This document shows positions 8,413 to 12,688 of a stretch of 12,688 nt of DNA, one piece after another. The translations under genes and the position numbers were made by a program. Positions within the stretch are counted from its first letter, which is position 1. Each line of letters opens with the position of its first letter. The stretch spans positions 1-12,688 of the forward strand of contig JAEVYV010000211.1 in the NCBI GenBank assembly GCA_023392575.1, read 5' to 3'. The DNA is from Bacteroidota bacterium (lineage in GTDB: Bacteria > Bacteroidota > Bacteroidia > Chitinophagales > Chitinophagaceae). The notes under the pieces were generated by a model. It did no database searches and was not told where the DNA came from. It worked only from the letters and a program-made list of their open reading frames with translations.

Positions 8413-8754
8413 TTAACGCGAAGGATTGAACTTGATCTTTTCCAGAAACACCTTTTTTTTGATTGGCAACACATAAGTGGCGTTGCCTTTTTCGTAAGTA
8501 GCGACCGTGTTCAGGATGATGAATTGTTTTGGAGAGGGCAGGCTGAACAGATGATTGCTGCGGTAGTTGTACCCGGAGCGCAGGGAAAAGTTCTTTGAAT
8601 GAAAGGTAAAATTGGCTTCAGAATTGAGGCTTTTGCTTTTTTTACCCCCACCGTCGCCCAATGTGGCAAAAGCAACCAGCGATGCTGAAATAAGCACAGC
8701 TGTCGCTAATTTTCTTTTCAGTAGTCGTTTGATGATTATGGCGGTTGGGTTCAT
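8413..8754 (-). CDS. Small hypothetical membrane or exported protein
   Basis: Protein of 113 aa, not assigned to a characterised family. The N-terminus has a basic stretch (KRLLKRKLA) then a hydrophobic run (about 17-31), which could be a signal peptide or an N-terminal anchor. A glycine-rich, basic linker GDGGGKKSKS follows. The rest has alternating hydrophobic and polar residues suggesting beta-strands and ends in a basic segment (PIKKKVFLEKIKF). I believe it is a real gene for three reasons: it has a good promoter directly upstream, a signal-like N-terminus, and coding-like composition where no gene lies on the other strand. Its stop directly abuts the stop of the convergent gene, leaving no room for a separate terminator. 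It is probably restricted to Chitinophagaceae-like genomes; that is from memory of similar sequences and not verified. Confidence 0.7.
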   Translation of the reverse strand: MNPTAIIIKRLLKRKLATAVLISASLVAFATLGDGGGKKSKSLNSEANFTFHSKNFSLRSGYNYRSNHLFSLPSPKQFIILNTVATYEKGNATYVLPIKKKVFLEKIKFNPSR

Positions 8755-8761
8755 TCTGGCG

Positions 8762-8794
8762 CAAAAATAATAAAAAATATTAACATTCTTTCAA
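8762..8794 (-). promoter_or_regulatory. Promoter of the small hypothetical gene
   Basis: On the minus strand TATTTTTG (8769-8762) matches the TAnnTTTG -7 consensus exactly. A TTG -33 box lies at 8794-8792, 22 bp upstream. The ATG follows 7 bp after the -7 element, so the mRNA would be nearly leaderless. Confidence 0.65.
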
Positions 8795-8854
8795 CTACTT
8801 CTACATTTCTTTACAAGTTATTTAACGGACAAGCAAAGAATTTGTTGCAGAAAC

Positions 8855-8884
8855 TTGGTAGATTTTCGACGATCGATTAATTTG
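8855..8884 (+). promoter_or_regulatory. Candidate promoter of the TPR gene
   Basis: TTG at 8855-8857 and TTAATTTG at 8877-8884 are separated by 19 bp. The -7 element has one mismatch to TAnnTTTG (position 2). A purine-rich AAGGGAGA stretch at 8888-8894 precedes the ATG at 8902 by about 7 bp, one of the few Shine-Dalgarno-like sites in the window. Confidence 0.4.
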
Positions 8885-8901
8885 ATAAGGGAGAAATTTA
8901 A

Positions 8902-10317
8902 ATGATTAGTGATCCATACCACGATAAAGAAGGCATAGATGAGTTGCTAAAACAATACAATAACCTTCGTAACGGCCTGGCAAGCATTTACTTAGAAGAG
9001 GACGCCTTTGAAAAGATCATAGATTATTACGACGAACAGGAAGAGTTGAGCAAGGCTTTGGAGGCGGCCGAAATGGCCATTGACTACTTTCCCTTTTCCG
9101 CTCCGCTGTTAATTAAAAAAGCCGATCTTTTGCTGGCCACCCGCAAATATAGAGAAGCCCTGGACCTGCTGGAAAAGGCTGCGCTTTTCGATGCCTCCGA
9201 TATTAACCTTTACATTCTGAAAACGGATGCTTACCTGGCCATGGACATGCACGGGCAGGCCGTGGCGCTTTTGGAGCAGGCCATAACAACCTTTGAAGGC
9301 GAGGAGAAAATCGAGTTGTTGTTTGAACTGGCCGATGTGTACGATGACTACGAGGAGTTTGATAAGGTTTTTGATTGCCTCACGGTTATTTTAAAAGAGG
9401 AACCAACCAACGAAGAGGCCCTCTATAAAATTTGCTTTTGGACCGATTTTACCGGCAGAAACGAAGAAAGCATCCGGCTGCATTTAAAGATCATCGACGA
9501 GCATCCCTTTAACGAACTGGCCTGGTTTAACCTGGCTGCGGCCTACCAGGGCTTAAAGCTTTACGAAAAGGCCATCGACGCCTATCAGTACGCCCTGGCC
9601 ATTGACGAAAAATTCGATTATGCCTATCGCAATATCGGGGATGCCTACATCCGGTTGCGGAAGTATAAGGAAGCCATTGAAGCACTGGAAAAAGTCTTGG
9701 AGCTTTCAAAGCCCGAAGAAGTCATTTACGAAGCGATCGGGCATTGCTATGACCACTTAAAGAACTATGCGCAAGCCCGGTTTCATTACCGGAAAGCATC
9801 GCACCTGAATCCCGATGACAGCAAATTGTTTTATAAAATTGCCTGTACGTATTATAACGAGGGACAGTGGACGAGTGCGGTAAAACAATTGGAGTCGGCC
9901 CTGAAGATTCACCGCTTGCAGCCGGAGTATAATTTGCTGATGGGGGAATGCAAGCTCCAGTTGAACGAAATTAAGGAGGCGGTTCAGTTTTTATCCACCG
10001 CCGTCCGGGTGCGGCCCAAAAATGTTTCGGGCTGGGAAGCCCTGATCCGCTGCCTGTATGCGGCCGGTTATTTTACCGAAGCCCGCCAGCAAACGCTGGC
10101 CGCGTTAAGCCATACCAATAACAAGCCTGTTTTTCTGTATTACCTGAGTGGGGTTTTGTTTGCCCAGAACAAATCAAAAGAGGCGTTGCTTTATCTGGAA
10201 AAGGCTCTGGCCGCAAATTCAAAACGCCTGAAAAAGCTTATTCAGCTCAATCCCGCCATTCTGCAAAACCCTCAGGTGGTGGATATGATTGCTCAATACA
10301 AAAAGGGCCGGCGATAA
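8902..10317 (+). CDS. Cytoplasmic tetratricopeptide-repeat protein
   Basis: Protein of 471 aa built almost wholly of TPRs, with no signal peptide or membrane segment. The acidic N-terminus (residues 1-~45) is followed by repeats from about 50 to 450. The best-formed copies are around residues 206-340, with the A..LG/Y...A...Y..AL pattern seen in AWFNLAAAYQGLKLYEKAID and NIGDAYIRLRKYKEAIEALE. TPRs bind other proteins, and no enzyme domain is visible, so a scaffold or adaptor role is inferred but the partner is unknown. It is followed after 64 bp by the phosphosulfolactate synthase homologue, which has its own promoter-like motif. Co-transcription by read-through remains possible because no terminator hairpin is seen between them. 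Confidence 0.85.
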   Translation: MISDPYHDKEGIDELLKQYNNLRNGLASIYLEEDAFEKIIDYYDEQEELSKALEAAEMAIDYFPFSAPLLIKKADLLLATRKYREALDLLEKAALFDASDINLYILKTDAYLAMDMHGQAVALLEQAITTFEGEEKIELLFELADVYDDYEEFDKVFDCLTVILKEEPTNEEALYKICFWTDFTGRNEESIRLHLKIIDEHPFNELAWFNLAAAYQGLKLYEKAIDAYQYALAIDEKFDYAYRNIGDAYIRLRKYKEAIEALEKVLELSKPEEVIYEAIGHCYDHLKNYAQARFHYRKASHLNPDDSKLFYKIACTYYNEGQWTSAVKQLESALKIHRLQPEYNLLMGECKLQLNEIKEAVQFLSTAVRVRPKNVSGWEALIRCLYAAGYFTEARQQTLAALSHTNNKPVFLYYLSGVLFAQNKSKEALLYLEKALAANSKRLKKLIQLNPAILQNPQVVDMIAQYKKGRR

Positions 10318-10346
10318 TTAGGCAGAACTTTTTTTATTTACTTCCC

Positions 10347-10354
10347 TATTTTTG
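10347..10354 (+). promoter_or_regulatory. Candidate -7 element for the comA-aroE operon
   Basis: TATTTTTG matches TAnnTTTG exactly and lies 27 bp before the ATG at 10382. No TTG is present 17-23 bp upstream; only a T-run occupies that region. It overlaps an in-frame TTG at 10352, which supports starting the protein at the downstream ATG. Confidence 0.5.
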
Positions 10355-10381
10355 CGGCCAATAAATTACAACTGCCAGATA

Positions 10382-11155
10382 ATGAACTTCAATCTTTCTC
10401 AAATACCCGAACGCAATCAAAAACCCCGTACCTCCGGCATCACCATGGTCATGGACAAAGGGTTAAGTGTAGAAGAAGCGAAAAACTTTTTAAGCGTTTC
10501 CCACCCGCACGTCGATATTATCAAACTGGGCTTCGGAACCTCTTTTGTTACACCCAACCTGGAGCAAAAGCTTGAGATTTATCGTTCGTACAACATCCCG
10601 GTTTATTTCGGGGGGACTTTGTTTGAAGCATTTCTGATCCGCAACCAGTTTGACGATTACATAGCAGTCTGTAAAAATTTTGGCATCAGTTACATGGAGG
10701 TCAGCGACGGCTCCATTACCATTCCGCACGCCGAAAAATGCGGCTACATAGAAAAGCTTACAAAACACGGAACCGTGTTGAGCGAGGTAGGAAGTAAAGA
10801 TGCCGCACACATCATTCCGCCCTACAAATGGATTGAGTTGATGCGTGCCGAATTGAATGCCGGAGCGTTTTATGTGATTGCGGAAGCCCGGGAAGCCGGC
10901 AACGTAGGTATTTACCGGGGAAGCGGCGAGGTAAGGGAAGGTTTGGTTCAGGAAATTTTGACCCAGATCCCTGGTGAGAAAATTATTTGGGAAGCTCCGC
11001 AAAAAGCCCAGCAGCTTTATTTTATCGAGTTGTTAGGCGCAAACGTAAACCTGGGCAATATTGCCCCCACGGAAGTCATTCCCATGGAAACCATGCGTAT
11101 TGGCTTGCGCGGCGATACCTTCCATCTTTACCTGAACAAAGAAAGTGCTTCATGA
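10382..11155 (+). CDS. comA: Phosphosulfolactate synthase (ComA) homologue
   Basis: Family members add sulfite to phosphoenolpyruvate to give (2R)-phospho-3-sulfolactate (EC 4.4.1.19). This is the first step of coenzyme M synthesis in methanogens; the same family includes Bacillus YitD and the plant heat-stress protein HSA32. The 257-aa product is full length for this TIM-barrel family. Visible motifs in order are MDKG (24-27), DIIKLGFGT (45-53), FGGTLFE (76-82), MEVSDGSI (105-112), LSEVGSKD (133-140, with the expected lysine at 139), EAREAG (168-173) and WEAPQK (203-208). Start: ATG 10382; an earlier TTG lies inside the promoter motif. The stop overlaps the aroE start by 4 bp (ATGA), so translation is probably coupled. 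Coenzyme M is not expected in Bacteroidota, so the product may feed sulfolactate or sulfonate metabolism, or the enzyme may have another substrate. The family assignment is strong, the physiological role open. Confidence 0.88.
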   Translation: MNFNLSQIPERNQKPRTSGITMVMDKGLSVEEAKNFLSVSHPHVDIIKLGFGTSFVTPNLEQKLEIYRSYNIPVYFGGTLFEAFLIRNQFDDYIAVCKNFGISYMEVSDGSITIPHAEKCGYIEKLTKHGTVLSEVGSKDAAHIIPPYKWIELMRAELNAGAFYVIAEAREAGNVGIYRGSGEVREGLVQEILTQIPGEKIIWEAPQKAQQLYFIELLGANVNLGNIAPTEVIPMETMRIGLRGDTFHLYLNKESAS

Positions 11156-11886
11156 GACGTTTTGGCCTGATTGGGAAAACGTTAAAGCATTCTTTTTCAA
11201 AGGATTTTTTTGCAAAAAAGTTTACGGATAGCCACATCAGCAATTGCGTGTATGACGCCTTTGAGTTACCGTCCATAGCCGAACTGCCGGCCTTAATCAG
11301 CACGCATGCCGGGCTGGAGGGTTTAAATGTGACCATTCCCTATAAGGAGCAGGTCATTCCTTTTTTAAGCCGAAAAAATAAAATTGTAGCGGAAATAGGT
11401 GCCTGCAATTGCATCAAAATCGTGGATGGGCAGTTGCACGGCTACAACACGGACGTTGTTGGTTTTAAAAACTCCCTTGAGCCGCAGCTGAAGCCACAGC
11501 ATCAAAAAGCATTGGTTTTGGGTACGGGTGGAGCTGCAAAAGCCGTGCACTATGCCCTGAAGGAACTGGGCATTGCGTATCTGTCGGTTTCCAGACGCAA
11601 GGAGGCCGGCGGTTTGGGCTACGAAGATCTGAACGACAAAATCCTCGAGCAATACCTTTTGATCATCAACACCACGCCCTTGGGAATGTTTCCAAACACA
11701 AACGAAGCCCCCGCCATTCCTTACGAGTGGATCACGCCTCAACACTTTTTGTTTGACCTGATTTACAATCCCGCGAAAACAAGGTTTTTGGAACTGGGGG
11801 AAAAGAAAGGAGCCCAAATTGCCAACGGGTACGAGATGCTGGTGCTGCAGGCAGAGGAAAGCTGGCGTATCTGGAATACTGATTAA
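11152..11886 (+). CDS. aroE: Shikimate 5-dehydrogenase
   Basis: Reduces 3-dehydroshikimate to shikimate with NADPH (EC 1.1.1.25), the fourth step of the shikimate pathway, in the cytoplasm. The 244-aa product is slightly shorter than the common ~270 aa. The substrate-binding serines are Ser14 and Ser16 in KHSFSK. The catalytic pair is Lys65 (NVTIPYKE) and Asp101 (GYNTDVVGF). The nucleotide-binding loop is GTGGAAKA (124-131), followed by SRR (147-149), whose arginines could bind the NADP phosphate in place of the common NRT. The motif usually seen as GAVNT is GACNC here (83-87). NTTPLGM (173-179) and the C-terminal GYEMLVLQA (226-234) are also typical. The start at 11152 overlaps the stop of the preceding gene; homologues begin at this RFGLIGK segment. 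The catalytic residues are intact, so it should be active, although shikimate dehydrogenase-like paralogues with other substrates exist. Confidence 0.94.
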   Translation: MRRFGLIGKTLKHSFSKDFFAKKFTDSHISNCVYDAFELPSIAELPALISTHAGLEGLNVTIPYKEQVIPFLSRKNKIVAEIGACNCIKIVDGQLHGYNTDVVGFKNSLEPQLKPQHQKALVLGTGGAAKAVHYALKELGIAYLSVSRRKEAGGLGYEDLNDKILEQYLLIINTTPLGMFPNTNEAPAIPYEWITPQHFLFDLIYNPAKTRFLELGEKKGAQIANGYEMLVLQAEESWRIWNTD

Positions 11887-11903
11887 TACCCAACGGTTAT
11901 TTT

Positions 11904-11931
11904 GATGACAGATGATAGATGACGGATGACA
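11904..11931. repeat. Four tandem 7-bp repeats (GATGACA-like)
   Basis: Units GATGACA, GATGATA, GATGACG and GATGACA run head to tail, with one substitution at most from the consensus. The tract begins 18 bp after the aroE stop. Its last bases, GACAGAA (11928-11934), pair with TTCTGTC (11947-11953) around a 12-nt loop. Confidence 0.85.
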
Positions 11932-11951
11932 GAAGAGAGAGATAGTTTCTG

Positions 11952-11972
11952 TCTGACGTCTCACTTCTCACG
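11952..11972. repeat. Three tandem 7-bp repeats (TCTSACK-like)
   Basis: Units TCTGACG, TCTCACT and TCTCACG are contiguous. Together with the tract at 11904-11931 they make the spacer after aroE a patch of degenerate heptamers. A purine run (GAGAGAGA) lies between the two tracts. Confidence 0.7.
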
Positions 11973-12011
11973 ATTGTTTCCTTGACGGAGGTTTAGTATC
12001 AGTAAGGATTG

Positions 12012-12030
12012 GCCTTTCAACTTGAAAGGC
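12012..12030. repeat. 19-bp near-perfect palindrome between convergent genes
   Basis: GCCTTTCAA (12012-12020) and TTGAAAGGC (12022-12030) are perfect inverted arms around one C. In RNA a 7-bp stem with a 5-nt loop is likely. No T-tract follows on either strand, so it is a weak terminator at best. Its place between the ends of aroE and the thioesterase gene would suit a bidirectional terminator or an mRNA 3'-end hairpin; the symmetry would also fit a protein-binding site. Confidence 0.55.
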
Positions 12031-12056
12031 GATGGTCACAGCATTTCAAAATCACT

Positions 12057-12491
12057 TCAGCCGGTTTCACCTTTCAGTTTTTTTGCGGCTTCTTCTGGAA
12101 CGGCAGTGATTTTTTTGTTGGTGTAGTCATAACAAACCATTCCGGTTTTGGCAAGGGCCGCTGTTTTGTGCTGGCTTTCGGTAACCAGTTTGTAATAAAT
12201 ATCAAAGCCCACCTTGCTGAAGTTGCCGGCTGTTACGTAAGCCCGAACCACATCGCCGTAAAACAGCTCCGATTTAAATTCAATGGCAGCGTCGCTCATA
12301 ATAAGGCTGGTGCCTTCCAAATTCAATTCTTCATAACCAAAATGCTTTAAAAACTGCATCCGTGCCTCGTGCAGCAAAGTCAGCACCGTGTCGTTGCCGA
12401 CATGTCCGCCGTAGTTCAGGTCTGTTATGCGAATGGGAATCAGGGTGGTAAAGGCAAAGTTTTCGGGCAGGGAAAGTTTTATACGGGCCAT
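12057..12491 (-). CDS. Hotdog-fold acyl-CoA thioesterase
   Basis: Protein of 144 aa in the 4-hydroxybenzoyl-CoA thioesterase / YbgC-like group, which hydrolyses acyl-CoA thioesters in the cytoplasm. The signature is IRITDLNYGGHVGNDTVL (20-37), with Asp24 as the likely catalytic residue and the GGHV turn at the start of the central helix. A hydrophobic helix (LTLLHEARMQFLKHFG) and the later strands IEFKSELFYGDVVRAYV and YKLVTESQHKTAALAKTGMVCYDY follow, in the right order for one hotdog domain. Length is typical for the family. ATG 12491 is preferred; a TTG two codons upstream (12497) would also be possible. Only 8 bp separate it from the preceding minus-strand gene, so the two are probably co-transcribed. 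The specific substrate cannot be read from sequence. Confidence 0.88.
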   Translation of the reverse strand: MARIKLSLPENFAFTTLIPIRITDLNYGGHVGNDTVLTLLHEARMQFLKHFGYEELNLEGTSLIMSDAAIEFKSELFYGDVVRAYVTAGNFSKVGFDIYYKLVTESQHKTAALAKTGMVCYDYTNKKITAVPEEAAKKLKGETG

Positions 12492-12499
12492 CGCCAAGA

Positions 12500-12688
12500 T
12501 TACTGATTTTCTTTTAAACTTTTCAGTGTTTCCAAAACACCGGTAAAATCGGCCGGTAAAACATTAAAAGACATGCGCTGCAATTGTTGCAATTCCTCCT
12601 GGCAGCTTGCATCTTCTTTGACACAGCTCATAAAATCAAAGAGTTTTTTGGAAAGCCGCATGGCATTTCCGTTATCGTCACTATAGAT
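12500..12688 (-). CDS. C-terminal part of an unrecognised protein (runs off the edge)
   Basis: An uninterrupted frame of 62 codons plus a TAA stop (12502-12500) reaches the window edge, so the N-terminus is missing. The visible part appears mainly alpha-helical and moderately hydrophilic, for example KKLFDFMSCVKED, EELQQLQRMSF and VLETLKSLKEN, with two cysteines. I recognise no domain. An internal ATG near 12661 could be a start, but the frame stays open upstream of it. The stop lies 8 bp before the thioesterase ATG, which suggests an operon with it. Confidence 0.65.
   Translation of the reverse strand: MYSDDNGNAMRLSKKLFDFMSCVKEDASCQEELQQLQRMSFNVLPADFTGVLETLKSLKENQ

Noticed and set aside
10490..11002. 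170-codon minus-strand frame inside the ComA homologue
   Set aside because: Antisense shadow of a gene whose motifs are all on the plus strand.
11365..11964. 199-codon minus-strand frame opposite aroE
   Set aside because: The plus strand encodes AroE with intact catalytic motifs; the antisense frame starts in the repeat-rich spacer and shows no domain.
11904..11972. CRISPR-like array in the aroE spacer
   Set aside because: The units are only 7 bp and contiguous, without spacers, and no cas gene is present.
12009..12350. 113-codon plus-strand frame opposite the thioesterase
   Set aside because: The minus strand carries a clear hotdog signature; the plus frame is a low-complexity Phe-rich shadow.
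1..12688. Defence system, mobile element or biosynthetic gene cluster
   Set aside because: No transposase, integrase, nuclease, helicase, toxin-antitoxin pair or assembly-line enzyme is seen, and codon usage and base composition look even by eye across all genes.

Overview
The window looks like ordinary chromosome from a member of the Bacteroidota, most likely the Chitinophagaceae or a close relative. Four things point there. Several genes carry the Bacteroidota-type -7 promoter motif TAnnTTTG (for example 3811, 5742, 8769 on the minus strand and 10347) with little Shine-Dalgarno signal. The window encodes a GLPGLI-like exported protein and a very large TPR + DUF3857 + transglutaminase protein, both typical of this phylum. 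The YidC is of the long gram-negative type with a large periplasmic domain. The phosphosulfolactate synthase homologue lies in a TPR - phosphosulfolactate synthase - aroE order. I see no IS element, phage gene, tRNA, rRNA, CRISPR array, or recognisable defence or biosynthetic cluster. This is mainly housekeeping DNA plus lineage-restricted genes.

Layout. Positions 42-3770 (+): a 1242-aa exported protein with TPRs, a beta-rich segment, DUF3857 and a transglutaminase domain with an intact Cys-His-Asp set. Positions 3771-3979: a roughly 200-bp gap with a candidate promoter and a leader that can fold in competing ways. Positions 3980-5629 (+): CTP synthase (pyrG). Positions 5630-5816: an intergenic element with 15-nt perfect inverted arms and two inner hairpins, followed by the yidC promoter. 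Positions 5817-7652 (+): yidC, closed by a clear intrinsic terminator. Positions 7753-8412 (+): a GLPGLI-like secreted protein. Its stop codon directly abuts that of a small convergent orphan membrane or exported protein (8413-8754, minus). A divergent promoter region (8755-8901) separates that orphan from a cytoplasmic 471-aa TPR protein (8902-10317, +).

Positions 10382-11886 (+) hold a two-gene operon: a phosphosulfolactate synthase (ComA) homologue overlapping aroE (shikimate dehydrogenase) by 4 bp. Positions 11887-12056 are non-coding and contain degenerate 7-bp tandem repeats and a near-perfect 19-bp palindrome between convergent genes. Positions 12057-12491 (minus) encode a hotdog-fold acyl-CoA thioesterase. 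It sits 8 bp downstream of an unrecognised gene that runs off the right edge (12500-12688, minus).

Working together: pyrG (CTP), yidC (membrane protein insertion) and aroE (aromatic amino acid precursors) are core functions. The least ordinary items are the ComA homologue in a non-methanogen, the structured pyrG-yidC spacer with reiterated CGCCTTTA motifs, and the heptamer repeat tract after aroE. I found no convincing new multi-gene system. The structured and repetitive intergenic elements are the best leads.
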